Counted from the stretch's first letter, positions 16,397 through 28,081 are shown. The stretch is 64,000 nucleotides of DNA from Corallococcus silvisoli (GCF_009909145.1 NZ_JAAAPJ010000029.1:1-64000); one strand, 5' to 3'. The notes: generated by a model from the sequence alone, not told the origin. Translations and numbers: made by a program.

Positions 16397-17032
16397 ATGT
16401 CGATGTCCAGTGCCGTCTCCACCTTCCTCGTGTCGCTGTCCGCCATCTTCTTCGTGGTGGACCCCATTGGCGTCGTGCCGCTGTTCCTGGCGATGACGGC
16501 GGGGGACTCGAAGCAGCAGATCCGCAGCACCGCGCTCCGCGCCTGCCTGGTGGCGTGCGGCCTGATGCTGTTCTTCGCCCTCTTCGGCCGCGTCATCTTC
16601 CAGGTGTTCGCGGTGTCGCTGGGCGCCTTCCGCGTCGCGGGCGGCATCCTGCTGCTGATCACGGCCCTGGACATGCTGCGCGCGCGGCCGTCCTCCACGC
16701 GCACCAGCCCCACCGAGGAAGAAGAAGGCGTGGTGAAGGAGGACGTGGCCATCGTCCCGCTGGCCATCCCCCTGCTGGCGGGGCCGGGCGCCATCGCGAC
16801 CGCCATGGTGCTGATGGCGCGCTCGGGGCCGTCCTTCGTGTCCGCGCTGCCGGTGGTGGCCGCCGTGGTGCTCACCTTCGGGGCCAGCTACTTCATCCTC
16901 AACGCGTCCAGCCTGGTGCAGCGGGTGCTGCGTCAGTCCGGTGTCGCCATCCTGGAGCGCGTGTCCGGCCTCATCCTGGCCGCCATCGCCGTGCAGTTCA
17001 TCGCCGACGGGGCGAAGGACCTGCTCAAATAG
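16397..17032 (+). CDS. MarC family integral membrane protein
   Basis: The 211-residue protein has six predicted membrane helices (about residues 8-28, 45-65, 70-90, 118-138, 143-163 and 185-205). It contains the MarC family signatures FFVVDPIGVVPLFLAMT and IPLLAGPGAIATAMVL. A charged loop (TSPTEEEEGVVKED) splits the two halves. Function is unknown; an early link with multiple antibiotic resistance in E. coli was withdrawn. It is probably cotranscribed with the GT2 gene. Its end overlaps the convergent small gene by 8 bp. Confidence 0.9.
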   Translation: MSMSSAVSTFLVSLSAIFFVVDPIGVVPLFLAMTAGDSKQQIRSTALRACLVACGLMLFFALFGRVIFQVFAVSLGAFRVAGGILLLITALDMLRARPSSTRTSPTEEEEGVVKEDVAIVPLAIPLLAGPGAIATAMVLMARSGPSFVSALPVVAAVVLTFGASYFILNASSLVQRVLRQSGVAILERVSGLILAAIAVQFIADGAKDLLK

Positions 17033-17495
17033 CGTCCGCGCCCGCCACCCACACCGCGCCGTCCCTGCGCACGGTGCCCTGGGGCCGGCTGTCCATGCTG
17101 AGGTGCTCCGGGCTGGAGCGCTGGGCGTCGTACGCGTAGCCGCCCTGGACCGCCTGCAGGTACACCACCACCGCGTCCACCACGTTCTCCTGCACGACCT
17201 TGAACGAGGCGTCCGCGCACTGCGTGTCGCCAGTGAAGAAGCGCTCCAGCGAGGCCTCCTCCGGGTGGCGCATGTAGACGACGACGGGGGCCTTCGCTTC
17301 CTTGCCCTCGGCGACGAACTCCTGGATGGCCCGCGCCGGCCCTGGCTGGCGCATCAACGCCTGGACGAGCGTGCACTTCTCGTCCTCCGCCTCCACGCGC
17401 TCCGCGTATGGCACCGTGTGCACGCAGCCCACCGTGCCCACGAGGCCCAGGGCCGCCACGGCGAGCGCCCACCGGATGCCAGGAGTTCCCACCAT
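17025..17495 (-). CDS. Small putative lipoprotein or secreted protein
   Basis: The 156-residue product has an N-terminal hydrophobic segment ending GLVGTVGCVHTVPYAERV. Cys24 might be lipidated, but the lipobox (TVGC) lacks the usual leucine at -3. The mature part (KCTLVQALMRQPGPARAIQEFVAEGKEAKAPVVVYMRH and so on) shows no family I recognise; two further cysteines could pair. It starts 8 bp after the OmpA-like gene, so the two are likely one transcript and may both be envelope proteins. It might be the last gene of the long lysS-to-lpxI operon. Confidence 0.6.
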   Translation of the reverse strand: MVGTPGIRWALAVAALGLVGTVGCVHTVPYAERVEAEDEKCTLVQALMRQPGPARAIQEFVAEGKEAKAPVVVYMRHPEEASLERFFTGDTQCADASFKVVQENVVDAVVVYLQAVQGGYAYDAQRSSPEHLSMDSRPQGTVRRDGAVWVAGADAI

Positions 17496-17503
17496 GTGTC
17501 ACC

Positions 17504-18529
17504 TCATGGCTTTCGCCAGCGAGGGGCGAAGGGCGCGTTCGTCAGGGACGGGTCCTCCACCGCGATGATGTATTCCGCGCGACGGTTGGCCGCCTCCGCC
17601 GTCTCGTCCGGCGTGGGCACCGCCAGGGACTGTTCTCCGAACCCCTCGTAGAAGACTGGTACCTTCAGCCCGCGTTGGCGGAAGTACGACGCGATGCTCT
17701 TCGCCCGCTTGAGTGACAGCTCGCGGTTGTCGTCCGACTTTCCCACCGTGTCGGTGTGCCCAAGCACGTACAGCCGCAGCGACGCCCAGCGGCCATACTT
17801 ATTCAACGCGTCCGCGATGCTCTTGTAGCTGGCGTCCAGCTTGCCCTTCTCCGCCGGGGGGACGTCCGAGCGCCCGGATGCGAAGCCCACCTCCTCGTGC
17901 GGGATGTCCACCTGCCAGGGGTAGAGGTCCACGCCGGTGTAGAAGTCGGAGGTGTCGTAGGCGCGCAGGCGGATGCGCATCACCTGGCCCTCCGCCGGCA
18001 GCCACTTCACCTCCAGGGGCGTGCCCGCGGGCGCGCCCTTGAAGTCCACGTCGCCCGCGAAGGCCGTCTTGCCGGTGTCCATCAACACCGTCACCTCCGT
18101 CTTCGCGGCCGGGCGGGACAGCGTGAAGCGCAGCGTGCGCCCCGCCACGTCCACGTCCTCGCGGCGCACCTCCAGCTTCAGCGGGCCGTACAGCTCCGTG
18201 TCGAAGGCGAGCGGCATGGCGCCCGGCTCCGCGCCGTCCGGGAAGCGCACCGTGAGCTCGCCCTCGTAGTGGAACTTCCCCTCCGGCTGCTCCAGGGGGA
18301 GGCGCCGGGTGACGCCCGGCTTGCCGCCCCCCTTGAGCTCCACCGCCTTGCCGTCGCTGCGCTTGAGCTTCACCTCGAAGCCGGTGATGGGCTCCTCGAT
18401 GCGGATGACGAGCGCGGGCAGGCCCTCGCCCAGCGCCGCGCGGCCCTCCAGCGACACCCGGATGGCCTCCGCGAAGACAGGCAGCGGCAGGCCCAGCAGG
18501 ACCACGAGAGGTACGATTCGAACGGACAT
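17504..18529 (-). CDS. OmpA family protein
   Basis: The 341-residue protein has a signal peptide cleaved near LPVFAEA (residue 20). A beta-rich N-terminal part of about 200 residues follows. The C-terminal OmpA/MotB peptidoglycan-binding domain runs from about 225 to the end: VGFASGRSDVPPAEK, LRLYVLGHTDTVGKSDDNRELSLKRA and YEGFGEQSLAV. OmpA-type domains bind diaminopimelate in peptidoglycan and tether the envelope. No transmembrane barrel is evident, so it may be periplasmic or surface-anchored. It lies 71 bp after lpxI and 8 bp before the small putative lipoprotein gene. Confidence 0.87.
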   Translation of the reverse strand: MSVRIVPLVVLLGLPLPVFAEAIRVSLEGRAALGEGLPALVIRIEEPITGFEVKLKRSDGKAVELKGGGKPGVTRRLPLEQPEGKFHYEGELTVRFPDGAEPGAMPLAFDTELYGPLKLEVRREDVDVAGRTLRFTLSRPAAKTEVTVLMDTGKTAFAGDVDFKGAPAGTPLEVKWLPAEGQVMRIRLRAYDTSDFYTGVDLYPWQVDIPHEEVGFASGRSDVPPAEKGKLDASYKSIADALNKYGRWASLRLYVLGHTDTVGKSDDNRELSLKRAKSIASYFRQRGLKVPVFYEGFGEQSLAVPTPDETAEAANRRAEYIIAVEDPSLTNAPFAPRWRKP

Positions 18530-18600
18530 GCGGCGTCAGCCTCGGCGTCGCGGGGGAGGTGGGAAGGCAACTCCAGCCCGGGGAAACGGATTCCCGGAGC

Positions 18601-19413
18601 CTAGCGCACGCCCACCAGGGTGATGCCTCGCGCGGCGGCCCCGGCGAAGAGGGCGGGTGCGTCCAGCAGCACCGTGCGCCCTACCTCCAGCGCCAGCACC
18701 CGGGCGCCCACCTCCGCCATGACCTCCAGCGTACGAGGGCCCACGGCGGGCAGGTCGAAGCGCAGGTCCTGCTCCGGCTTGCAGCGCTTCACCACCACCG
18801 CGCCGGGCCCGCCCAGCCGGCCGCCCCGGCGGATGGTCTCGTCGGTGCCCTCCACGGCCTCCAGCGCGAGCACGTGGCCGTCGCGCACCACCACCGTCTG
18901 GCCCACGTCCGCCTGGCCCAGGAGCACGGCCACCTCGCGGCCCAGGGCCACGTCCTTCTCCTGCGCGGACTTGAGCGCGGGGCCCGCCAGGTGCCCCTCG
19001 GGGCAGAGCACCTCGCCCAGGAAGTCCGTGGGCGCGATGATGGTGATGCCGCGCGCCTCGAAGTCCGCGGCCACCGCGCGCAGGAGCGCGTCGTCCCGGA
19101 AGCTGCGCAGGCGCGAGATGATGCGCACCGCGCCCAGGTCCGGCCGGGCTTCGGTGAGCGCCCGCACGCGGCCGATGCCGCCCGCCATGGCCGCTCGGGT
19201 GACGCCCGCCTGGAGGAAGACCTTCTGGATGCGGGCCACCTGCCCCACGCGCACCCAGGAGAAGTGGCCTACCTCCTGCTCCAGGGCCGGGTCCGTCTCC
19301 CCTCGGTGCGCGGCGACCACCACCTCCAGGCCCCGCGCCCGGGCGGCCCGCGCGAAGAGGAAGGGAAGCTGGCCGTTGCCCGCGATGAGCCCGATGCGCT
19401 CCACCCGTTCCAC
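18601..19413 (-). CDS. lpxI: UDP-2,3-diacylglucosamine diphosphatase, LpxI type
   Basis: The 270-residue enzyme hydrolyses UDP-2,3-diacylglucosamine to lipid X and UMP. It is the LpxI family, unrelated to LpxH and common in alpha- and deltaproteobacteria. Recognised segments are IGLIAGNGQLPFLFARAARARG, AMAGGIGRVR, PTDFLGEVLCPEG, the VLALEAVEGTDETIRRGG loop and the C-terminal KRCKPEQDLRFDLPAVGPRTLE. The start is GTG 19413; an in-frame GTG three codons later is possible. It follows lpxA by 24 bp, completing lpxD-fabZ-lpxA-lpxI. Confidence 0.94.
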   Translation of the reverse strand: MERVERIGLIAGNGQLPFLFARAARARGLEVVVAAHRGETDPALEQEVGHFSWVRVGQVARIQKVFLQAGVTRAAMAGGIGRVRALTEARPDLGAVRIISRLRSFRDDALLRAVAADFEARGITIIAPTDFLGEVLCPEGHLAGPALKSAQEKDVALGREVAVLLGQADVGQTVVVRDGHVLALEAVEGTDETIRRGGRLGGPGAVVVKRCKPEQDLRFDLPAVGPRTLEVMAEVGARVLALEVGRTVLLDAPALFAGAAARGITLVGVR

Positions 19414-19437
19414 TCCGTTCCCGCGAAAGGGGTGCGC

Positions 19438-20214
19438 CTAGCGCGTCACGCCGCGCTTGCTCTGCTCCACGAACCGCACCAGGTGCTCGACTTCCGGGTG
19501 GCTGGCCAGCTCCCCGCGAAGCTGCGCGAGCGCGTCCTGGAGCCCCAGCTTGGAGCGGAAGAGGATGCGGTAGGCCTCCTTGACGCGGCCAATCTGCTCC
19601 TCGGTGAAGCCGCCGCGCTCCAGGCCCACGGTGTTGAGGCCCACGAGCGTGGCCCGGTCCCCCTGCACCGTGCAGTACGGGGGCACGTCCATGGTGACCA
19701 TGGAGCCGCCGGAGATGAACGCGTAGCGCCCCAGCCGGGTGAACTGGTGCACCGCGACGAGGCCCGAGATCTTCACGGCGTCCTCCACCACCACGTGGCC
19801 CGCGAGCGCGGCCCCGTTGGCGAGGAGGATTTCGTTGCCCATGACGCAGTCATGCGCGACGTGGCTGTTGGCCAGCAGCAGGTTGCGGTGGCCCAGGCGC
19901 GTGGCCCCACCGCCCGCGGCCGTGCCCAGGTTCACCGTGACGAACTCGCGAATCTGGTTGTCGTCGCCGATGACGAGCTCGGTGTCCTCGCCCGCGTACT
20001 TCAAGTCCTGGGGCGCCGCGCCCACCGAGCAGAACTGGAAGAGGTGGTTGCGCTCCCCGAGCGTCGTGCGACCTTCGATGACGACGTGAGGCCCGATGCG
20101 CGAGCCCGCGCCAATGACAACCTGGGGCCCGATGACCGAGAACGGCCCCACCTCGACGGTGTCGTGGAGGCGGGCCCCCGGATGGACGACCGCGGTGGGA
20201 TGAACCTGCGCCAT
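19438..20214 (-). CDS. lpxA: UDP-N-acetylglucosamine O-acyltransferase
   Basis: LpxA performs the first step of lipid A synthesis, moving a 3-hydroxyacyl chain from acyl carrier protein to UDP-GlcNAc. The 258-residue protein has a left-handed beta-helix of hexapeptide repeats (IHPTAVVHPGARL type). It includes GAAPQDLKYAGEDTELVIGDDN and the catalytic-histidine segment NSHVAHDCVMGNEI. The helical C-terminus (LERGGFTEEQIGRVKEAYRILFRS) matches the family. The ATG at 20214 is unambiguous. It follows fabZ by 33 bp. Confidence 0.97.
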   Translation of the reverse strand: MAQVHPTAVVHPGARLHDTVEVGPFSVIGPQVVIGAGSRIGPHVVIEGRTTLGERNHLFQFCSVGAAPQDLKYAGEDTELVIGDDNQIREFVTVNLGTAAGGGATRLGHRNLLLANSHVAHDCVMGNEILLANGAALAGHVVVEDAVKISGLVAVHQFTRLGRYAFISGGSMVTMDVPPYCTVQGDRATLVGLNTVGLERGGFTEEQIGRVKEAYRILFRSKLGLQDALAQLRGELASHPEVEHLVRFVEQSKRGVTR

Positions 20215-20247
20215 GTCCTTCTCTCCTCAGCAGCGCGTGCGCCGTGG

Positions 20248-20718
20248 TTACGGCGCCGCGCCCTCGTCGCCCTTGGCGGCCTTGTTCTTGTCCACCACCG
20301 TGGCGAGGAACTCGCCCTCCGCCACCTTGGCGCCATCCACCGACGCCAGGCCCTTCGTCTTCCAGATGGCGCCCTTGTGGCGGATGACCTCGATGTCCAG
20401 CTGGAGCCGATCCCCGGGCACCACCGGCTTGCGGAAGCGCGCGTTGTCCACGCCCATCAGGTACGTCACCAGCCGCGACGGGTCCATGTTCTCCGTCTTG
20501 TACGCGAGGATGGCGGTGGCCTGCGCGAGCGCTTCCAGGATGAGCACGCCCGGCATCACCGGGTGCCCCGGGAAGTGGCCGTTGAAGAAGGGCTCGTTGA
20601 TGGTGACGTTCTTGTACGCCGTGAGCTTCTGGCCCGGCACGATTTCCACCACCCGGTCCACCAGGAGGAACGGGTAGCGGTGCGGGAGCAGCGCCTGGAT
20701 CTCGCCAATGTCCATCAT
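20248..20718 (-). CDS. fabZ: 3-hydroxyacyl-ACP dehydratase
   Basis: The 156-residue hot-dog-fold enzyme dehydrates 3-hydroxyacyl-ACP in fatty acid synthesis. It competes with LpxA and LpxD for the same acyl donors. The motif LLPHRYPFLLVDRVV is at the start and the catalytic helix FFNGHFPGHPVMPGVLILEALAQ follows, with the expected His and Glu. It overlaps the lpxD stop by 4 bp. The final 15 residues (VVDKNKAAKGDEGAAP) are a low-complexity tail. Confidence 0.96.
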   Translation of the reverse strand: MMDIGEIQALLPHRYPFLLVDRVVEIVPGQKLTAYKNVTINEPFFNGHFPGHPVMPGVLILEALAQATAILAYKTENMDPSRLVTYLMGVDNARFRKPVVPGDRLQLDIEVIRHKGAIWKTKGLASVDGAKVAEGEFLATVVDKNKAAKGDEGAAP

Positions 20719-21791
20719 CCGCCCTTCTCCTTCTCCAACGTCTCCACCCTCTTGCGAAGGGCGCGCACTTCCTTGAGCAGGTCCGCCAGCTGGCCCGACG
20801 CGGCGCTGGCGCGCAGCCAGTCCTTGTGGGGGATGGCCGGACTGCCGCTGACGACCTGACCGTCCGGGACATCGTGGGCGACGCCGGACTGTGCGCCCAC
20901 CTTGGCCAGGTCTCCCACGCGGATATGGCCCACCACGCCCACCTGCCCCGCGAGCACCACGCCGGTGCCCACCTCCGCCGAACCCGACACGCCCGCCTGC
21001 GCGCAGATGAGCGACAGCGGGCCCACGCGCACGTTGTGGGCGATCTGCACGAGGTTGTCGAGCTTCGTTCCCTTCCCCACCACCGTTTCACCCACAGTCG
21101 CGCGGTCGATGCAGGTGCAAGCACCCACCTCCACGTCGTCCTCGATGCGGACGATGCCCACCTGGGGAATCTTGAAGTGGACGGGCCCGTCCTCCGCCTC
21201 CGCGTCGAAGGCGAAGCCGAAGCCGTCCGCGCCCACCACCGACGAGGCGTGGAGGATGACGCGCGAGCCCACCACGCACCGCTCCCGCACCGTGGCGTGG
21301 GGGTAGAGCACGCAGTCGTCGCCCACGCGCGCGTCCTCGCCCACGTAGGCCCCGGGGTGCAGCACCGTGCGGGCTCCCACGCGGGCGCCCTGCTCCACCA
21401 CCGCCCCGGCGCGCACGCACGCCTCCGGGTGCACCGTGGCCTCCGGGTGGACGTGGGCGGACGGATGGATGCCCGCCGCCGGACGGACGGACGGGTGGAA
21501 CAGCGCGAGGAGCTTCGCGTAGGCGAGGTGCGGGTTGTTCACCCGCACCAGCGCCAGCCCGTCGCGGGCCGGCGCGTCCATGCCCACCAGCACCGCCGAG
21601 GCCCGGGTGGCCTCGAACTGCCGGCGGTAGCGGGGGTTGCCGTAGAACGACACCTCCCCCGGGGCGGCTTCCTCCAGGCCATTCAGGCCGTGGACGAGCA
21701 GGCCGGGGTCGCCGAGGAGCTCACCCCGGACGTGGGCGGCGATGTCCCCCAGCCGGTGCGCGTTGGATGCGGAGGGCACGGGGGCGTCCAA
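20715..21791 (-). CDS. lpxD: UDP-3-O-(3-hydroxyacyl)glucosamine N-acyltransferase
   Basis: LpxD adds the N-linked 3-hydroxyacyl chain, the third step of lipid A synthesis. The 358-residue protein has an N-terminal uridine-binding domain (HRLGDIAAHVRGELLGDPGLLVHGLNGLEEA), then a long hexapeptide-repeat helix. The helix carries HASSVVGADGFGFAFDAE and NLVQIAHNVRVG with the catalytic His, and a C-terminal coiled helix (KEVRALRKRVETLEKEKG) closes the protein. The start is TTG 21791, 3 bp after skp. Confidence 0.96.
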   Translation of the reverse strand: MDAPVPSASNAHRLGDIAAHVRGELLGDPGLLVHGLNGLEEAAPGEVSFYGNPRYRRQFEATRASAVLVGMDAPARDGLALVRVNNPHLAYAKLLALFHPSVRPAAGIHPSAHVHPEATVHPEACVRAGAVVEQGARVGARTVLHPGAYVGEDARVGDDCVLYPHATVRERCVVGSRVILHASSVVGADGFGFAFDAEAEDGPVHFKIPQVGIVRIEDDVEVGACTCIDRATVGETVVGKGTKLDNLVQIAHNVRVGPLSLICAQAGVSGSAEVGTGVVLAGQVGVVGHIRVGDLAKVGAQSGVAHDVPDGQVVSGSPAIPHKDWLRASAASGQLADLLKEVRALRKRVETLEKEKGG

Positions 21792-21794
21792 CGC

Positions 21795-22355
21795 CTACTT
21801 CTTGACCGGGGCGTCCTTGGCCACCGGCGCGGGCTTCTTGGCGTTGTTGTAGTTGCGGACCACTTCGTTGGAGATGTCGTACTGGGCCAGCGCGAAGACG
21901 ATGCCGGAGTCGCGCTTGTCCAGCACGAAGCCCAGGCCGTCCCGCTCCGCGATGCTGGCGATGACCTGGTCGATGCGGCTGATGATGGGCTCCATCTCCT
22001 GGCGCTCCTTGTTGGCCGCCTCGGCGCGGCTGCGCTCGTACTTCTGCGCCAGCTCCATCACCTTCTTCTGGAGCTCGGTGGCCTTCTGGGTGCGGGTGGC
22101 CTCGCTCATCGCGCTGGCCTGCTTGTCCAGGACCTCCTTCTCCTTGCGCAGCGTCTCCTGCTCCTTGTCGATCTCCTTCTGACGGTCCTCCAGCCACTTC
22201 TGGAGACGGGCCTTGGCGGCCTTGCCGTCATCCACCTCCAGCAGCACGCGCTGCAGGTCGACGTAGGCCACCTTGAGGTCGGCGGCCGAAGCGGCAACCG
22301 GGAGGGCGAGCGACAGGACAGCGGCGGCAACCGCCAGGGTGCTTCGAAGCGACAT
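21795..22355 (-). CDS. skp: OmpH/Skp family periplasmic chaperone
   Basis: The 186-residue protein has a signal peptide cleaved near ASAADLKVAY (about residue 24). A long charged coiled coil (residues about 45-130, KWLEDRQKEIDKEQETLRKEKE and onwards) is typical of the jellyfish-shaped Skp trimer, which holds unfolded outer-membrane proteins for BamA. VAYVDLQRVLLEVDDGKAAKARL is the conserved N-terminal strand. The C-terminus ends in a Lys/Ala/Pro tail. It lies between bamA and lpxD, the usual order. A small perfect hairpin (22417-22432) sits in the 116 bp between it and bamA. Confidence 0.92.
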   Translation of the reverse strand: MSLRSTLAVAAAVLSLALPVAASAADLKVAYVDLQRVLLEVDDGKAAKARLQKWLEDRQKEIDKEQETLRKEKEVLDKQASAMSEATRTQKATELQKKVMELAQKYERSRAEAANKERQEMEPIISRIDQVIASIAERDGLGFVLDKRDSGIVFALAQYDISNEVVRNYNNAKKPAPVAKDAPVKK

Positions 22356-22471
22356 GGGTTACGGCTCCTCGGAAAAGGTGCTGCAGGCTCCGACGTCCAC
22401 CCGCCCGGCCTGTTCACTCCCGCCCTCGGGAGGCGGAAGTGGGGCCGGGAGGGCCTTGGGGGCGATGCCTA

Positions 22472-24979
22472 TCAGAAGAAGTTACCGATCGTGAACTCGA
22501 ACAGGATGGGGTCGTCCGACGGCCGCTTGGTCAGCGGGATGCCCCACTCGAAGCGCAGGGGCCCGATGGGTGAGAACCAGCGGAAGCCGAAGCCCGCCGA
22601 GTGGAAGAGGCCCAGGGGCAGCTTGTCCTGGCGGTCCTGGAAGAACTTCTCGTTTGAGCCGAAGGCATTTCCCGCGTCGTAGAAGAGCACGCCGCGGAGG
22701 CCGGCCTTCTCGAAGATGGGGAACTCCAACTCGAAGTTGAAGATGAGCTGCTTGTTGCCGCCCACCCGGAACTCGGTGACGTTGGCGTCCGGGTTGTCCG
22801 CGCGCGGCACCAGCAGCGTGGGGCTGATGCTGCGCAGGTAGTAGCCGCGGATCGTGTTGATACCGCCCACGTAGTACAGCTCGCTGATGGGCAGCGGCTT
22901 GCTGGAGTCCAGCTGCTGCACGTAGCCCAAGGTGGCGTTCGTCTTGAAGACGAAGCCCAGCGGCATGGGGAAGTACATGCGCGAGTAGGCGGTGTACCGG
23001 TTGAAGAGGAACGTGCCGCCCAGGAACGAGGGCGCCGTCTCCACCGAGCCGTAGTGGATGAAGCCCTTGGACGGGAAGAGGCGGTTGTTGCGCCGGTCGA
23101 AGGACACCGACAGGCGCAGCGCGCTGGTGACGCCGGACTGGAACTGGTTGGCGAGCAGCACCGCGCCAATGCCCTGCCCCGCGGTCACGTTCACGTACTC
23201 GCGCGTGTACCCGATGGTGGCCAGCACGTCGTCCACCAACTGGCGGCCCAGGGAGACGGTGCCGCCCGTGGAGTTGCGGATGAAGCCTTCGTAGTCCGCC
23301 TGGACGCGGAAGAACTCCGCGGACAGCAGGTAGTTCGTGTCCAGGAAGTACGGATCGTAGAAAGACAGCTGCACCAGGGAGCGCAGGCCCGAGATCTGCG
23401 CGGACGCGGACACGCTCTGGCCCCAGCCGAGGAAGTTGTTCTGCGACACCTGGGCCGTGAAGATGAAGTTCTCCACGTTGGAGAAGCCCAGGCCCACCTG
23501 GAAGGTGCCGGTGGCCTTCTCCTTCACCTCCACCTGCAACACGATGGCGTTGTCGGAGCTGCCCGGGTGCTGGGTGATTTCGACCGTCTCGAAGAAGCCC
23601 AGCGCGGTGACGCGCTCGCGGCTGCGCTTGACGCCGGTGCCGTTGTAGAGCTCGCCCTCGTAGACGCGCAGCTCGCGGCGGATGACCTTGTCGCGCGTCT
23701 TCGAGTTGCCGACGATGTCGATGCGCTCGATGTTGACGAGCGGGCCCTTCTGGATGTCGAAGGTCAGGTCCACCGTCCGCGTCTCCGCGTTGACGGAGGT
23801 GACGGGGTTGATGTTGGCGTACGCATACCCCTTGTCGAAGTACACGTCGGAGATGGCGGTGATGTCCTCGGAGAGCTGGCCGCGGTTGAAGCGCTCCTTG
23901 GCGTGCGACTTCATCAGCTTGAGCAGCTCCTCCGGAGGCCGCTCCAGGTCGCCCGCGAAGTCGATCTTCCCGATGTCGTAGGACTCACCCTCGGTGATGT
24001 GCAGGGTGATGTAGATGTCGCGCTTGTCCGCGGACAGCTGCACGGTGGGCTTGTCCACGCGCACGTTGATGAAGCCGCGGTCGTAGTAGGCGATCTGGAT
24101 GACGGCGAGGTCGCGCTGGAAGGCCTCCTCGCGGTAGGTGCCCTCGCCGGTGAAGAAGGACAGGAAGCCGCCCTCACGGGTGATCATCACCGCCTTGAGG
24201 TCATCCGCGGACACCTTCTCCGCGCCCTGAAGGGTGATCTGCTTCACCATCACCTTCGAGTGCTCGTTGATGACGTAGACGACGTTGACCGCGGCGCCCT
24301 GCTCCACCGGGTCCAGGCGGTACGTCACCTCCGCGAGGAAGTAGCCCTTCTCGACGTACTTATCCTGGATCTTCTTCTGGGTGGCGCGGACGGCCTCGAT
24401 GTCGAGGATGGTGCCGGCCTTGAGATCCAGCTGCTCCTTCAGGTCCTCCGCGCTGAGCTCCTCGTTGCCCTGCAGCTGCACGGCGCGGATGGTGGGGCGC
24501 TCGGTGACGCGCACCACATAGGCGATGCCGTTGGCCAGCCGCTGGACGAGCAGCTGCACGTCCGAGAAGTAGCCCAGGGCCCAGATGGCGCGGAGGTCCT
24601 CCGCGGAGCGGTTGCCGGTGAGCGAGTCCCCGACCTTGGTGCGCAGGGCGCGGCGGATGGCCTCCGCCTCCACGCGGCGGTTGCCCTCGATGCGGACCTC
24701 CACCACGCGGTCCGCGGGGGACACGTTCGCGTCCTCGTCGTCCGCGGGCGTGGCGAGCGGGACGTCTCCGCTCGTGGCCGGGCCGCCGTCCGAACCGGTG
24801 ACGGGGGTGGCGGCAGGGGTGGGCGAAGGGACAACGGCGGGGGAGCCCGCGTCCACATCCAATTGGGCGTGGGCAGGGCCGGGCCAGAGCGCCCACAGGG
24901 CGACCGCCAGCAGCGGGAGCAATGACTTGCGCAGAACGGTGAGCCTCAAGTGCAGTCCGGCCAGGAAAAGGCGGGGCAA
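22472..24979 (-). CDS. bamA: Outer membrane protein assembly factor BamA
   Basis: The 835-residue Omp85 protein inserts beta-barrel proteins into the outer membrane. A signal peptide ends near AHAQLDV and is followed by an acidic, Pro/Thr-rich linker. Five POTRA domains fill about residues 85-460, and the 16-strand barrel fills the rest. The barrel includes the conserved VGGINTIRGYYLRS (the R-G-[FY] lid-lock motif) and ends in the C-terminal Phe of TIGNFF. It is slightly longer than E. coli BamA, mainly in the linker. The start is uncertain: TTG at 24979 or an in-frame TTG about 12 codons later, just before RLTVLRKSLL. Confidence 0.95.
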   Translation of the reverse strand: MPRLFLAGLHLRLTVLRKSLLPLLAVALWALWPGPAHAQLDVDAGSPAVVPSPTPAATPVTGSDGGPATSGDVPLATPADDEDANVSPADRVVEVRIEGNRRVEAEAIRRALRTKVGDSLTGNRSAEDLRAIWALGYFSDVQLLVQRLANGIAYVVRVTERPTIRAVQLQGNEELSAEDLKEQLDLKAGTILDIEAVRATQKKIQDKYVEKGYFLAEVTYRLDPVEQGAAVNVVYVINEHSKVMVKQITLQGAEKVSADDLKAVMITREGGFLSFFTGEGTYREEAFQRDLAVIQIAYYDRGFINVRVDKPTVQLSADKRDIYITLHITEGESYDIGKIDFAGDLERPPEELLKLMKSHAKERFNRGQLSEDITAISDVYFDKGYAYANINPVTSVNAETRTVDLTFDIQKGPLVNIERIDIVGNSKTRDKVIRRELRVYEGELYNGTGVKRSRERVTALGFFETVEITQHPGSSDNAIVLQVEVKEKATGTFQVGLGFSNVENFIFTAQVSQNNFLGWGQSVSASAQISGLRSLVQLSFYDPYFLDTNYLLSAEFFRVQADYEGFIRNSTGGTVSLGRQLVDDVLATIGYTREYVNVTAGQGIGAVLLANQFQSGVTSALRLSVSFDRRNNRLFPSKGFIHYGSVETAPSFLGGTFLFNRYTAYSRMYFPMPLGFVFKTNATLGYVQQLDSSKPLPISELYYVGGINTIRGYYLRSISPTLLVPRADNPDANVTEFRVGGNKQLIFNFELEFPIFEKAGLRGVLFYDAGNAFGSNEKFFQDRQDKLPLGLFHSAGFGFRWFSPIGPLRFEWGIPLTKRPSDDPILFEFTIGNFF

Positions 24980-25025
24980 TCTACGGGATGGGGCAAGGGC
25001 CCCTCAATCCAAAAGCGAGCGGCCA

Positions 25026-25700
25026 TCAGGCCTCCGACACCTGCCCGCCGGCCAGTCTCAGGCGGCGGGGCATGGAGCGAGCAAGCGTCTCGTTGTGCGT
25101 CACGACGACCGCGGTGATGCCCAGGTCCCGGTTGACGTCCCGGAGCAGCTGGTGAATGCCCTCACCCGTCGTGGGGTCCAGGTTGCCGGTGGGCTCGTCC
25201 GCGAGCAACACCGCGGGCTTGAGCACCAGCGCGCGCGCCAGGGCCACGCGCTGGGCCTCGCCGCCGGACAGCTCCCCGGGGCGGTGATCCACGCGGCTGC
25301 CCAGGCCCACGCGCTCCAGGAGTTCGCGGGCATAGGTGTACGCCCCCCCGCGCTCCTTGCGCTGGATGAGGGCGGGCATGGCCACGTTCTCCAGCGCGGT
25401 GAACTCCGGCAGCAGGTAGTGGCTCTGGAAGACGAAGCCGATGGTGCGGTTTCGGAACTCGGCGATCTCCGCGTCGTTCATGGAGAAGACGGACCGCCCG
25501 TCGAAGAGGACTTCACCCGCGGCGGGAGCATCCAGCGTGCCCAGCACGTGCAGGAAGGTGCTCTTGCCCGCGCCGGACGCGCCAATCATGGAGACGAGCT
25601 CTCCGGACTGGATGTCCAGCGACACGCCGCGCAGCACGTCGATGCGCTTGCCGTGCAGGAAGTAGCTCTTGAAGACGTTGCGAATGGACAACAGCGCCAT
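25026..25700 (-). CDS. lolD: Lipoprotein-releasing ABC transporter ATPase
   Basis: The 224-residue ATPase powers release of outer-membrane lipoproteins from the inner membrane. It has Walker A GASGAGKST, Q-loop FVFQSHYLLPEFTALENV, signature LSGGEAQRVALARAL, Walker B VLLADEPTGNLD and the His switch VVTHNE. The FQ-x-H-LLPEF pattern is typical of LolD and MacB-type ATPases. The start ATG 25700 lies 2 bp after the permease stop; the longer open frame crosses the permease gene. bamA follows after 46 bp. Confidence 0.95.
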   Translation of the reverse strand: MALLSIRNVFKSYFLHGKRIDVLRGVSLDIQSGELVSMIGASGAGKSTFLHVLGTLDAPAAGEVLFDGRSVFSMNDAEIAEFRNRTIGFVFQSHYLLPEFTALENVAMPALIQRKERGGAYTYARELLERVGLGSRVDHRPGELSGGEAQRVALARALVLKPAVLLADEPTGNLDPTTGEGIHQLLRDVNRDLGITAVVVTHNETLARSMPRRLRLAGGQVSEA

Positions 25701-25702
25701 GG

Positions 25703-28069
<2,367 letters not shown>

Positions 28070-28081
28070 GAGGCCTCGTGG

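Noticed and set aside
23054..24925. A 623-codon plus-strand frame opposite bamA
   Set aside because: It is the antisense of bamA, with repetitive Val/Leu/Asp/Gly composition and no motif.
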